From: Annona cherimola
Taxonomy: Eukaryota > Streptophyta > Magnoliopsida > Magnoliales > Annonaceae
Reading direction: 5' to 3'
DNA: 64,000 nt
Assembly (NCBI GenBank): GCA_030490835.1
Contig: CM059977.1
Span: 16,711,399 to 16,775,398 of the forward strand
The translations under genes were made by a program, and so were the position numbers. The notes under the pieces were generated by a model. That model was not told the DNA's origin and searched no databases. It saw only the letters and a program-made list of their open reading frames with translations. Position 1 is the stretch's first letter. Each line of letters begins with the position of its first letter. Below, piece after piece: positions 20,701 to 33,272 of this stretch.

Positions 20701-23700
20701 GTTGAATCATGTCTACAGGACAAGGGATATTGTGACAAAGAATGATGCAAAAGTGGCCAAGCATGGTGACAATATTAAAGAGGAGATAATTAATGATGAC
20801 AGGTTCCTTGATCATGGATTTACTCGTCCTAAGGTGGTATTGGTTTCTCTTTTGACAGGGGTTTGGTTCAATGTTGGACTACATGGATGAACCACCTATC
20901 TGTGTTATCCTTCTTGAATCCATAGATTATAATCGTCATCTAACAAGGTTGTGTCTTTTGTAGGTTCTGATCTTATTGCCAATTCGAAGCATTGCTCTGC
21001 GTGTCATTAAGAGATTGATACAACTGACCCCAACATCACACAGGGTATGCTTAAGAATCTTTTTTCTTGTATGTAGTTTCTTTGTGTTTCTAATGGAAAT
21101 GCTGCTGTTTATAGTTTTTAGTTTTATGCCAAATAAATTGTGTAAAGATCTCGGATGGGGAATTCATACCAAGATATGCTAACATCAACCAAAGGCAACT
21201 ATGAAAAAAATGGAAAAAGTGAAATTAAAGGAAAAGGGAAAAGATCTGAGCTAGCATGCAATTAAAGGTTGTTTTGGATGGACATCTTAGTCATTTAGCT
21301 GCTCTATCAGCATCCAGCTGTAGGTGATATACTTGTGCCCGCAGTGAATTAGATAAATAGTCATCCATCCACAGTGATCTGTGTGAATATGTAAAAGGGT
21401 TTTGGACAGTTATCTACTATATCATCGACCACGAGGACCTGTCGTTATCATCATTTACCGATGCTAGTTCTTTTGCTTGGAACCTCTTGTGATTGTTTTC
21501 CAGGTGAATGTGGAGCACTTTGATCGTTTTGCAAAAGAGTTTGGAGTGGTCAAAGATGATGATGATGAGACAGAGTTGGCAAACAATGTTCCTGATAATG
21601 TAAATCCAAAATCTCAAAAGCCTTCCAAGCCTGCAGACTTCAAAGCCCTTTTTGGTGGGAATGATGATGACCACTTCATGATAGGCATCAAGCTTACAAA
21701 GTAATCTGCTGCCTGTCTTTTCCTGATAAGACATTGATTCTTTATAAATTTATATGGGCCTATTTATTTATTTATTCCTATTTTTATTTATTTATTTTTC
21801 AAATAACTTGCCACCTGTAAACTTCATGCATTGGCTTTGCAACTGGGAACTTTTGACTTACTAATTGAGTTACCGCCACTTAATTTGGGGTGAGAAAATG
21901 GCTAGGAAAATGCAATGAAAATCTTTAAAAAATTGGCTTGGAAAATGCAACGGAGATCTAAAAAATTTAAGTAATGGAGCATTTGTGGACATCTCTACAA
22001 ATTTTATTGGAAATTGTATACTTCATTTATTTTTCAAATGCCTTGCTACCTGTAAGCTTCATGCATTGGCCTTGCAACTGAGAATTTTTGACTTCCTAAT
22101 TGAGTTACCACCACTTAAATTTGGGTAAGAAAATGGATAGGAAAATTGAAAGAAAATCTAAAAGCATAAATTAACGGAGCATTTGTAGACATCTCTACAA
22201 ATTTTATTGGAAATTGGATACACAACTACAATTTTGTTTGGATGTTTCTTGTTATTTAAGCTCCTGTTTTTAGTTCACCCAACAAAATCAGAGCTTGATT
22301 GACCGAGATCCTCAAGGGTTTTAATGTGGACAGGATCCTTCCTAAATAAGGCTCGGGAACAATTTTCGTGGCATTGAGTTGCTATGGTGTCAATTTTATG
22401 ACAAATTAAACTAGCTTGTTTAGTTCTTGATTACGAGTAAGATACATTGGATATTTGGAAAGGGTAATAGTTTTTGATATCCTACTGCTGTGGGTTGTTC
22501 ATTTTGCAGGAAAAGCATAAAGCTTTACGGTGATTTCTATTCTTCTGATGTTATTGTTGCATCTCCTCTTGGACTAATTACTGTAAGTGTCTTTCATGAA
22601 TGCACCCTTCTTGAGATGGGTTGCTATGTATTTTTTGACATGTGCATCAGTTTATGTTAAACACTGATGTGTGGAATCGTGAACTCTTCATGACAGAATG
22701 CACTTACCAAAGGATAGATACTTGATGTTGCCAGTAAAATAACAGATGATTTCACTGTGGAAATGCTTGTTGAATATGGCATGGCATGGCATGTGTTCAT
22801 GTCGTATTACTTTTAACAGATGCCTGCCTGCCTGCATGTCTTCATGGGTCATCATGTCATCATGTATGTTTCATTGCTTCTTTTATAGATTTGTAGCATG
22901 TCTGCTACTTAATGCAGAATGCAATGATGGCTTGTGGCAGAAAATTGGGCAAGCGGAAGCTGAGAAGGAGAAGGATGTTGATTATCTCTCATCAATTGAG
23001 GTGTATAATTTAATAATTTGGTTATCTATGTATTAGAATTGGTATTTCTTTTTCTCAATTTGTTTCATTTCTTTCTCATGGTCACATTACATATGGTTTT
23101 TTGTTGCATGTTCAGGTATTAATAATTGATCACGCAGATGTAATAGTAATGCAGGTGTGGCAAATGAATTTTTGTATTGAGCTTATCTAAGTGTTATGCT
23201 TGAAATAAATCTTAACTTCTTGTCATACAAAAACCATGCAGAATTGGTCCCACGTGAACTCAGTGGTTGAGAAATTGAATCGTTTACCTGCTAAGCAGCA
23301 CGGTACTGATTTTATGCGCATTAGACAGTGGTGAGTCCTGATTTATTGATTGAACAATTTGATTTAACATTGTCATCTCCCTACTCATGAGGTTGCTTGG
23401 GTTGTCAAAAGGGCTAAGCACCTGGGTTGACTAAATAACCATAGGAGGATTTTTTTTTATTTTAATTATTGGATCTTTGCATCTATGCCAACTTAAAAGT
23501 AAAATATTTACACTTTTGTCAACTGCTTTTTATTTTTTGCATTTAGGGTTCGTATGGGATTTGGTAAAAGTAAAAAATTTTGGTTGCTTCCTACGCCCCC
23601 TTTTGATATAATTTGATATCTTAACTGCCTAATTACCTAATTTTTTCTATCATTCTCTATTTTTATTATTTTTTTCAAAATTTTTGACTACCCTATCTAT

Positions 23701-26700
23701 TTTATCTTTATTTTTTTTTAATCCTAATCATTACCTCTGTTATGTTACATCAATCACATTTTCAAAATTTTTCCTGTTCCTGCTCCCCCCCCCCCCCCCC
23801 TCCCCCCCGTTTTACCTCTTCCTAAACAAGCCCTTATACCAACAATTTGAAAAATATTTGTGTCCATGCTAATGTTGTTAACATCCAGCTAACAGCTGTT
23901 ATATATCATCTTGGAGAGTCAACTCCACGGGTGATCACGCTGTCTATGACTTTTTGAAAAAACATGTAATAATATAAATACATTAAAGTTATGCATGATA
24001 TATAATATGTATTTAGTATATTATATAACATATATGTTACCATAAGAAAATAATATATAAATAAATACAATTTATGCATAAATAAAATAATAGTTTTTGT
24101 TTTAATATATGTATATTAGTATATATTCTTTAGAAAAAAAGTCATTGGAATATGCTCGCCTGTGATATCTGGAGTTGACTCTCCAAGGGAGTATTTAATA
24201 ACCTTTAGATGAAGGCTAACGATGTTTGCTTAAATGCAAAATAGTTTAAAATCCTTGGTATAGATATGAAAAATGAAAACCAATTGACATGTGTGTAAGG
24301 GTCGATTTGACTCTGCTTTTGAAGGGAGCATATGTGTTTTCCACCATCCCACCACAGTATTCTGAATTAAATGTTTGGCTAGGCGGTGCATCATTTTTGT
24401 GCTTTTCCCTTTTTTGGGGGGAAATTGGGCTTAAAAGGGTGTATGGTGGAGGCTCCAAAATACCACTTCCCAAAAATTGCTTATGTAATTTCTCCTTCAT
24501 GGAAGTTGCTTCCTAAACACAATCCCAAATGAAGCCTAAATATTTTACTTTTGAGTTGGCATCTATGCAAATAACCTTTTTTTTTTTAATCTTATTTTCT
24601 TTTTATTTGTTTGAAGATTCACTCTTTGCACCATTACAATCTTACTGATGCAGAAAGCCTTTGCTTTTAGCCATGTGTAAAAAGTTATTTTGAAAGAAAA
24701 TGTTCAAATTCATTAGGTATTGTTTTAATTATTCTGTTGTTTTTGTACTTTATGTGCCATGCTCAGGTATCTGAATGGACATGCTCGATTTTATCGACAA
24801 ACTATTGTCTTAAGTTCTTTCAGTCATCCAGGTACAGAAAATCTCCCACACACTTAGTCGACTTCAAGTTCCATAGTCCTTTTTTTATTAAAAAAAAATA
24901 CTTTCATACGCTTGAAATGTCTGCTCCTTGTGCGACTGTTTATTTTCTATAACATAATATGCTTAGTGATATAGTAAACTATGGTTAAACAGCCATTTAC
25001 TTGTGCTCAAACGTAGTTATTGACCTAGATACTTTCAAGACATGAAACTATGGTGCTACATAAGGCTGTTAATACTTTTTTTATTTAGGATGTGTTGAAT
25101 GGCTCAATGATTTATGCAATGTAGCAAATTAGCTATTTGCAGGATGCGTAGAATGGCTCAATGATTTATGAAATGGCTCCTGCTAGCCTGATTTCTGTTA
25201 GGTTTTTAGCACCTTAAGCTGACTTCTTGATGTGGATGCTTAGCTAGGTCAAGTATTCATGGGTATGTTCTTCCTGCTTCTTGTCACAAACCCATGCTGA
25301 CTCTTTCATTTTATGATTTGCAGCCCATCCTTTTTCAGTCATAATTAGTCGTTTCTGGGATCCATCATTATGCCGCGTCATTCATTTAGCCTTCATCAAT
25401 TAACTGTGATCTTGATTGGGTCATATATTTAGTGGTTTATGGACATTGTATATCTGTTAGTGGTTGCGTTATGGTTGATCAGTTCGAGTTGTTATGGTTA
25501 GAGGTGTGTTTCTGTAATTGACTCAGATTGCGGATGTGTCTATAATTTGTTGTTGGTCACTTGCTTTCTGTATAAATGTCTTTTTTCCTGCAATGGAATT
25601 GGTGGTCGTGGTTGAGAAATCCTTTTTGGGTTTAGGACTTAGGAGTGCTAAGCTACTCAAACTACTGAATCTGGGAACCAGTTCCAATTGAATTGGTTCC
25701 CAACAGATCTGGTACTTATTAAAGATTACAGAGTTAATGCATAAATTGTCATATCAGCTCATTTTGCTCTGTCTACTGAGTGCTCTACTTAAAAATGTAT
25801 CAACTGGACTATGAAATTTTTTATATGAATTTGCCTCTTATAGCCTTGTTAACGTGTTCCCAAAAGAGGGAAACAAATCTTTTTGAATGAGTTTTGCTGC
25901 AATAATGAATCAGGGTAGCTTGGTGTTGAATGTTGATATTCTGCGGCCATCACCTTTGTTGTTAGTCTGCATTCATCTGTCATGTACCTTTATTGCTTTG
26001 TTATTTATGATTAAATAAACTTAAACATATGCTGATATTTTGTCATTGCAGACATAAATGCAATGGTCAATCACTGTTGTATAAACTATGAAGGGAAGGT
26101 ATACCTGTAGTCATTCTTCCTTTTCAAGCAAATTCTAAAATCTTCTTAGTTGATCTTTTCCCCTCGCTTCTCCTTTTAGGTAAAGTTGATATCTGAATAT
26201 AAAGGCATCCTTCCAAAAGTGCTACTTCAAGTGCGGCAGGTATACATCTGCTGGTTCTCTACCATCAGCCAAGATTTCAGCTGAAAAGTACCTGTTAATC
26301 TCTAATCGTGTTGTTTATAGCAAATTGATGTTGTGTTTCCTCTATAGCAAATGCATGCTTTGGAACCTGGAGTTCATGATATGAATAGAGATCAGATATA
26401 TTATGAGTTTACACCTAAAATCTTTGCGAAGAATTCTTGAATACTTTTTTACCACAGATTTTTCTTGCAGAAAAGTTTCACATAATATTATATATTGAAC
26501 CTACAAATGCTTAGGCATGTGATTGGTATGGACCTTTGAAAAATTATGCACATATCTGGTGTTTTGTTATTCAGTGTCATTCACATTTATTGCCTCTTTG
26601 ATCTGTATATCAAGTTATAGTTTAGTTTGTCCTGTTATCATAAATTGAAAGAGGACCTGTGTCCTATCTTTTAACGAAATGATCATGTTATGGTATTATG

Positions 26701-28814
26701 ACTTGTCCATTGCCTTGCTTTATGTGTCATTAGTGCAAGATTTGGAATGTGTCTTAAGTGGCCTCTGCTTTCCAGTTCATGGTTTTAATCCTCTGAGCAT
26801 CTTAAATGGTTAACATCTTTTTGTTTCAAGTTATTATTCAATACTTCTAGATTAATCCTGCATTTTGGCAAGTCGCAGATTTACGAGCGTTTTGATGCCG
26901 CTTCAATTGCTGAAGCTGATGATGTCCGCCTTGAGTATTTCTCAAAAAAGGTCTGATCACTCTCTATCCTTCATTATGTAATTGCATGGTTCAGTTAGCT
27001 TGGATTTGTGCAGTATGGCATGTTTTGTTGTATGCTGGACCTTCATGTTTGAATCAAAAATATGATGTGGCTGGTTCATCTGTTGCAGATCTTCCCCAAG
27101 TTAAAAGACTCCATGCAGGTATTTTTGTTTTCCAGAGTGTTAAGCGAGTTAGATCAAGTGTTTATTTGAAATAGGCTTTGGTATGGTTGTTCAGGTTCTT
27201 TTCTTAACATAGCGTTTCATTCATACCCATCTAATGCAATCCATCTATTTTCATGCAGGGTGGGATAATGTTATTTATCAGTTCCTATTTTGAATTTGTT
27301 CGGCTACGGAATTTTTTGAAATCCCAAAATGCTTCGTTCTGTCTGCTTGGGGAGTAAGAAATTGCCTCTCTATTTGTGTTAGAATATTAACATCTAGCTA
27401 ATGCTGTAAGAAAACTCATGTTGTCTTATCATTACTCTAGGTACACAAAGCCGCAAGATATTTCTCGTGCAAGGGTTCGATTTTTTGAAGGAATGCGGAA
27501 AATCATGCTTTATACTGAAAGGGCTCACTTCTACCGTAGATACAAGGTTCTGATGCGTGAAACTAGATTTGCTTTTAAGGTGTAATATTCAGCCAGAAAA
27601 AACCAACCATTTCGGGCACCATTTTAATTAAACATGGGATCATGATCCAATCATTTGGCCCCCTGTCTAGATCCTTTTGTGCACCAATGATTGGTTTCAA
27701 CTTTTGATGCCTATTATCTGCCCATCACCTTTTCTTTCTATGGCACTGCTTAGAGAGATTGGTTCTTGCATTTGTATTTATTAACACAAATACAGATTGC
27801 ACTAACTAGGCTACACCGATAAGTCTTTGCTGAAGGGAAGTTATCCTTTTCATCCAGCTGTTCATAAACAACAACACAGCACTTAACTAGGCGACACTAA
27901 TAGATCGTTGGAGGAAGGCTATACTTTTCACTTGGCTGTTCACAAACGACACAGTTAAATTCCCCATGGAAAAAGTGTGTTTTCATAATGACTTTTCTAG
28001 TGGCCAGCTACCATCCCCTAGTTTGTTCGTCCTTGCAACACCTAACCAGTGTGTTGCTTGAACTGCAGGCCCAAATGTGAATTAGTACGATGAAAGCTGA
28101 TGTACTAACACATTTGTTAATTTTTACTTCCTGTTTTCTTTGAATGCAGATTCGTGGCATAAAGAATTTAATAATTTATTCTCTTCCAGAGAGGAAAGAA
28201 TTCTATCCTGAGGTAAGAGGAAGGAATTCTTTTTTAAGATTTTGGTCACCCCAAAGCCCATGAGAAGGCAGGCACTTGGAAGCGATTGTCCTCTGGATAG
28301 AACATTGATCCTATCGGTGAAATACACCAAGCATTGCCAGTCTCATGTTCTGAAAAACTTACCATTGCTTCCACACGAAGAAACTATGATTTGAAATGCT
28401 GGAGCAATGAAAGAGGCAAGGAAAACCTGTTTGCCCCAAATTCTCAATATTTTTGGCTTCTACTCTGTTAAATCTTTTGGGTGTGTTCTATCATCTAAGG
28501 ACATTAACAGTAGAGTTGTCGTTTCTCCTCTGTTTTTTGCTTTTTCAGGTACTAAATATGCTTGAAGGATCTGAAAACATTGAGTGCACCGTACTTTTCT
28601 CTCGCTTTGATCAATTACGGGTAAGATAATCCGATGAAGTCATCTTTCCTCAATGAAAATGCCCTGCTCACCTTCTTTTGATGAACCTTCTTGTTTCTGG
28701 AAATAGCTGGGATTTGTGTGACAGTTTTTACTGTTTCAGCTGGAGAGAATTGTTGGGACGAGTGCTTCAAAACGAATGCTGTCATCCAAGAAGGATATCT
28801 TCGTCTTCTGTTGA
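14759..28814 (+). CDS. NOF1: UTP25 / nucleolar factor 1 (DEF homologue), 25 exons
   Basis: Homologue of UTP25, known as digestive organ expansion factor in animals and NOF1 in Arabidopsis: a nucleolar U3 snoRNP-associated protein needed for 18S pre-rRNA processing. Exons: 14759-14786, 15036-15146, 15440-15581, 15796-15887, 17230-17404, 18690-18837, 19321-19444, 20472-20572, 20702-20833, 20964-21044, 21504-21700, 22510-22582, 22941-23000, 23116-23154, 23242-23330, 24767-24831, 26052-26098, 26180-26239, 26879-26950, 27089-27118, 27259-27353, 27441-27546, 28150-28212, 28549-28620, 28740-28814. They sum to 2277 nt and read 758 residues without a stop. Residues 1-180 are basic, then rich in Ser, Asp and Glu ([20 protein letters not shown]). 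The conserved domain runs from about 275 to the end: [39 protein letters not shown], a degenerate helicase motif II ([14 protein letters not shown], near 490-503), [13 protein letters not shown] and [20 protein letters not shown]. There is no Walker A motif, as expected. The exon 7/8 junction and the weak donor after exon 22 (aaggttctg) are the least certain splices. Confidence 0.93.
19472..19550. repeat. C/A-rich low-complexity run in NOF1 intron 7
   Basis: An almost pure C/A stretch: a 14-C tract followed by cccaca, cccg and ccca units. A T tract follows at about 19572-19587. Non-coding simple sequence; the C tracts could form i-motif or, on the other strand, G-quadruplex structures. Confidence 0.9.
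21793..22250. repeat. Diverged 235-bp tandem duplication in NOF1 intron 11
   Basis: Two units of about 235 bp (from about 21793 and about 22028) share long blocks: cttcatgcattggc, ctaattgagttacc, catctctacaaattttattg. Several substitutions and small gaps make it older than the other tandem duplications here. Confidence 0.8.
23546..23833. mobile_element. Tourist-like MITE with TTA target duplication (NOF1 intron 15)
   Basis: The trinucleotide tta lies on both sides (23543-23545 and 23834-23836). Inverted ends are gggttcgtatgggatttgg and ctaaacaagccc, imperfect beyond the first bases. Interior blocks (ctatctattttatctttatt) match the reverse complement of the GTGTGTTTGG-type family. A run of 16 C followed by 7 more lies at 23786-23809. 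TTA duplication and size point to PIF/Harbinger. Confidence 0.7.
23910..24187. mobile_element. Inverted-repeat element with perfect 18-bp ends (NOF1 intron 15)
   Basis: Both ends carry cttggagagtcaactcca as a perfect 18-bp inverted repeat (23910-23927 and 24170-24187). The 242-bp interior is AT-rich with no frame. No clear target duplication was seen in the flanks. It is a MITE of undetermined superfamily lying 76 bp after another one. Confidence 0.8.
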
Positions 28815-30423
28815 ATGGTGAATTCCAAGCTTTTATCTCCAGAGCAGGAGCTATCAGAAACATGAACTCGGCCGTACATTGGAGCTGGAAACAGCAGAAG
28901 AAGAGATGGTATTTGAAGCAGTGGCCTAGAGGTCCCAAAAAAAGAAAATTATTGGCCTTTTTGTGACTGTTGGCCTCTTCGAGGACTGTTGTAGAATATT
29001 GGACTTGATTTTAGTAATAATATAAGATCGCTCAAAATTAGTCGGATTTTTGTTAAATATCTTGAAGGGATCAGAATGGTGCTAAAAAGGAAGTGTAACT
29101 TGTGAAGGACAAAATAAATAAAGTTGGTGATGAGAAAATTAGAATTACTAGATGGAACGGGAGAAGTAGAAAAGAGTAATGATTATAAAATATAGATAAG
29201 CCGAGGAATAAATAGAGTTAAGAAATTTTTGAATTTATTGCAAAAATTCCGAAATTTAAACAAATTTATATGAATCATCATCTTGAATGTTTAATTAAAT
29301 AAAATGTTAAATTAGTCTTATATATTATAGACCTGAAATATGGATTATTTCATTAATAAATTTAATCTAAAATATATAATTTTATGGTCCCATCAGAGAA
29401 ACGGACTATTAAGTGTTGGCAAAAGCGAACTTGTCTGCTAAAACTATCCTAGAGGCTAACATCTAGATGACTAAGTATTTCCAACAATATAACAACTACT
29501 GAAGCATATTATCTAAAAATAAACAAATATTTAGATTTTGAAGTTTTTACAAAACAAACCTTGTGCCTTTAGATTATGTATTTTAGCATTTTGTAAAATA
29601 AGCATGATATATTTAAAGATTTTGCGAAAATGATGACGAGTAAATATGTGAGGGACATTAAGGGCATTTTTTACATCATGCAAATTTTTTGAATCGATTT
29701 GGTATCGTAGATGAGAATGTAATGATGTGTATTGAGAATAAGTAAAATTGTATTGAACATTGAAAAAATTGTCTTGAAAATTAAAAAGCTGTCTTAGGAA
29801 TAATGCTACAAATTCAATTCAAGAATTTAATATGACTTGAAACGCCCTAAATTAAGGAGAACACTTCCATAACACCGATACCTTTGGAATTTTCAGTTTG
29901 TCACTCATTTTTGTCCACACTAATGATTAAAGTAAAAGCTTATCCGTTCATCTTATTTAACAATTTGTTTGGACATGGCACCAAAAATATTTTTCGGTCA
30001 AATTCTTGGATGACTATACCTACTTTTAGATATTTATAATCATATACAAATTACGAGAATTGCTTAGATTTCCATAAATGCATTAAGACATTACAATAAT
30101 TTATAAAATTATTTGTGTATAAGAAAAATATTTGAGACAATGTAGATGTTCAATTAGTGGCTTTGAAATATGTATACAAATTATATCATTTTATTATATT
30201 AATTTTACATGTTTATTAAATGAAGCGTGTGAATTTTTTATTTTTTTTTGATAAAAGGATAGTCTTCGTCCCTACTCCCTTTCGATTTGAAAAGGTATAG
30301 GGATAGAGGAATCCAAGTAATTCATTGCCAAAAAATTGTTTGTACAAAGTTTTTCAATCACAGCTTGGGGTGGAACACCCCACCACGACATATGGTCCGA
30401 AGGAGATACCGAGAATTTAGATT

Positions 30424-30616
30424 GTGATTCAGTGCACCACGTAAATGTACCTTCGCGTAAAACCCATTTTTTAATTTTTTTTGGAATTTTTTATAAAATT
30501 TTTATATATTAATTTCAAAAATAATAAAACTTAATATATATATTAAATACATTTAGATTAATAATTTTATAAAAAAAAATTAAAAATGTGTTTTACACCT
30601 GAGTACATTGAATCAC
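30424..30616. mobile_element. Short fold-back MITE (193 bp)
   Basis: The arms pair as inverted repeats: left gtgattcagtgcacc ... cgtaaaacccattttttaat, right complement gtgattcaatgtactcaggt ... aaaacacatttttaat. The middle retains the family core (taaatacatttagattaata). It is a shorter, internally deleted relative of 9248-9601. Confidence 0.75.
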
Positions 30617-31059
30617 TGTCCATGTGTTTTATTAGTTTTATGTCCCCATTATCTAGGTAGGCCTCAAAATGAAGGTGGCCGACTAAAATCCTAAATGCCA
30701 TTAGTAAGTACTTTTCCTAAACTAAAATTATATGAATAAAAGATTTTTCTTACCTTGTTACCCTTACTTGAAAATGACGCATAGCGCAAGGTTTGTTTTG
30801 TAAAAAAATTAAATTTAAAAGGATTATTCTACAAATTCCAAAACAAATATCAAAAATGAAAATTTGCATACTTATGAGATTTATTTCAGAGTCCCCAATA
30901 GTTAAAATTTTTATTTAGTCTTAATAATTATTATTATTCTAAATTCATATTTTTACATTAAAATTTTAAAATAATTGATATTCAGGTTATAATACATGGA
31001 ATTAATTCAATATTTTTTACTAAAAAATTTAGTACCAAAATAAAATATGATTCTTAAGT

Positions 31060-31171
31060 ACTAATTATTATTGAAAATTATCTTCTTTATTTCTTTACAT
31101 ACTAAGTGCTTAACTACTAATTATTATTGAAAATTATCTTCCTTATTTCTTTACATACTAATTTAATTTAA
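31060..31171. repeat. Two-copy 56-bp tandem duplication
   Basis: Copies 31060-31115 and 31116-31171 share actaattattattgaaaatt and tatttctttacatactaa with very few differences. It lies about 160 bp upstream of the P3 telo-box. Confidence 0.85.
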
Positions 31172-31332
31172 ATTAACACTTAATATTTGAACTTCTATAA
31201 TTATATGATATGTAAAAAACATACCTTGAAGAATTGAATTTTAATGTGAGCGGCAAGGGGTGTCCACGTAAAGGGAAAATTAGATTGAGGCGTTAACCCA
31301 CGCGCGCTCGCCACTTCCTTCTGGAGACGCTG

Positions 31333-31362
31333 AACCCTAACCCTAGCCCTGCAACATATAAT
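31333..31362 (+). promoter_or_regulatory. P3 core promoter: telo-box plus TATA
   Basis: Two adjacent telomere-type motifs, aaccctaaccctagccct (31333-31350), are followed at once by a TATA-like tataat (31357-31362), about 65 bp before the ATG at 31427. Telo-boxes near the start site are a known hallmark of plant ribosomal-protein and translation genes, which fits the gene behind it. Confidence 0.7.
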
Positions 31363-31426
31363 AGCCTGTTTTGAAGCAAAGAGCATAGTTGGCTACCGTT
31401 GTTCGTTCGCATTAGCCGGAGGAGAA

Positions 31427-31637
31427 ATGGGAGTATTCACATTCGTTTGCCGGAGTACGGGGGGAGAATGGACGGCGAAGCAGCTTTCTGGTGATCTGGA
31501 AGCTTCCGCTTCATCCACCTTTGATCTGCAGAGGAAGCTAGTCCATGCCGCCGCCGCCGCCGATTCCTCTGGCGGGGTGCAGTCGTCTTTCTCATTCGTA
31601 ACACCCAAATCTGCGGTTTTCCAGGTCTCATCTCATC

Positions 31638-31679
<42 letters not shown>

Positions 31680-33272
31680 TTCGACCGATTGAACCAAAAT
31701 TAGTCATTCGATGCTTATATGCTGCTTTGATCCATCTTTAGGATAGAGGATACAGTACCATCTTGGTTGAAAAGAATCGATCCACCTTCGAGAATGGAAT
31801 TAGATCTTATCAGATTTTCTCGCTTACAGTCCCTTCAATCACTGAGCTATGAAAGCTAATCGCTACAGTCGTTTCTGCCATTGCACACTAATACCTGAAT
31901 TTGAGACGCTTTATCGGGAAACGGAAATAGAACCAAATATGCCAGAAAACAAAAACGAGGGAAGAATCAAGGGAACAGTTGCTTTTGAAAACTAAACTTC
32001 CAGCTACCTATCAAGGCGAGAAGTGACTATATTGAACAATTTTACATTATCAATTGATGCAGGATCAGAGAGAGAGACCTGAACGAAGTGTACTTGTGAA
32101 AATTTCGAGCCATTGATCATATCCGACCCACCTGATTATGGACACGTCATGATACAGAGCAAGTTATTGACTATGGTAGAGTTTGGCTTGTGTGGTTGCT
32201 GTTGATGGGCATGGCTGCGTGAGACATTAAAATGAAAAAGCTGGAAACTTTGGAGCACGGGAGATATCATACAAGAACTTCAGATGTGTTTGGTAATCTT
32301 GAAAAAAAATATATATGGAAAAGTTGTTGTGGAAAATGTGGGAGTGATATGATAGAAGGTAAGGGTAATAATTGGGAGTGAATGCGTTGAAATGATTGGA
32401 AAAAAGATAATTGTACAGAAAGATGTATAAAAAGGATTAGAAAGTAGGGTATTTGTATAGAAAATGCAGGGGAAATTATTTTCTTGAACGTGCGATTTTC
32501 ACATTTTCGTGCAAATAATTCTTATAGATTTTGGAAATGTTGTGTTCTTGGACACCTATTTATATTACTAATTACATGATCAGCGGGCATGTGTTTGTAC
32601 TGTGGTGAAAGAGAGTTATCAATCTTCCTTCAGAAGGGTGGGGGCTGTTTGAAGTTCATGCGACCAATTTGAATGTTATTTAACCTGACCCTTTCAGGAT
32701 CATTTCTTTCATTGAATGATGAGAGTTCAATTCTGGTCCAGTTCAATCACATTGGCCAGGTTTCTTCAATTATGGATTGCTCCTAAGCCATCCTATTCCT
32801 AGCTCTCTATGCACAGGGCTAGGTCTGAGGCGAAGAGGGCCTGGGCTAAGTGACATCTAGTGTCTACTCACTTGTTTGGACAATCTTCTTGTATCATTTG
32901 TCCGTCTATCCAGGCTGCTGCTGATCTCCACTACTCAGACAGATTGAAATGCTGTGATGAAGACAGATTTTAGTTTGTAGTTTTGATACACTAGTCTCAA
33001 CGCACATGGATCACATTACATGTTTACCCTTCTATGGTCGTCAAAATGTTTTAAGAAATTGTTGTGACTAATTTTCTTGTGCAAATGTTGCTGTGCTGTA
33101 GGTGATCATTGGAGGTGGAGGTGGAGGTGGTGGTGGTTTTATTGGTGGAGGAGCCGCTGCTGCTGGAAGCTCAGCAGGTGGTGCACCAGCGGCAGAGGCA
33201 CCTCCAGCAGAGGAAAAGAAAGAGGAAAAAGAGGAGAGCGACGAGGATATGGGTTTCTCTCTCTTTGACTAG
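31427..33272 (+). CDS. RPP3: 60S acidic ribosomal protein P3
   Basis: Plant-specific acidic stalk protein P3 of the large ribosomal subunit, which helps recruit elongation factors. Exon 1 is 31427-31624 and exon 2 is 33102-33272 (TAG at 33270-33272); together they give 122 residues, close to the usual length of about 120. It begins [20 protein letters not shown], continues through [20 protein letters not shown] and [13 protein letters not shown], then after the splice [21 protein letters not shown] charged Lys/Glu tail follows, ending in the shared stalk C-terminus [11 protein letters not shown], which is intact. The intron (31625-33101) is GT-AG in phase 0 and carries a long TC microsatellite next to the donor. 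A telo-box/TATA promoter precedes it. No defects seen. Confidence 0.96.
31641..31676. repeat. (TC)18 microsatellite in P3 intron 1
   Basis: An uninterrupted tc dinucleotide run of 36 bases lies 16 bases after the intron donor. Confidence 0.97.
32287..32475. mobile_element. Truncated GTGTGTTTGG-type MITE in P3 intron
   Basis: The left end gatgtgtttggtaatcttg and interior (attgggagtgaatgcgttga, then aaagtagggtatttgtatag) match the family. The complementary right terminus is missing or decayed. Confidence 0.5.

Larger units (their letters stand above)
28815..31330. other. Spacer between NOF1 and the P3 gene
   Basis: The first 200 bases are the NOF1 3' UTR and its end (aataatataag near 29015 could serve as a polyadenylation signal). 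The rest is AT-rich, with a fold-back element at 30424-30616 and a 56-bp tandem duplication at 31060-31171. No other gene is supported. Confidence 0.6.

Noticed and set aside
28691..28966. Open frames on both strands over the end of NOF1
   Set aside because: They are shadows of the last NOF1 exon and its 3' UTR in other frames.
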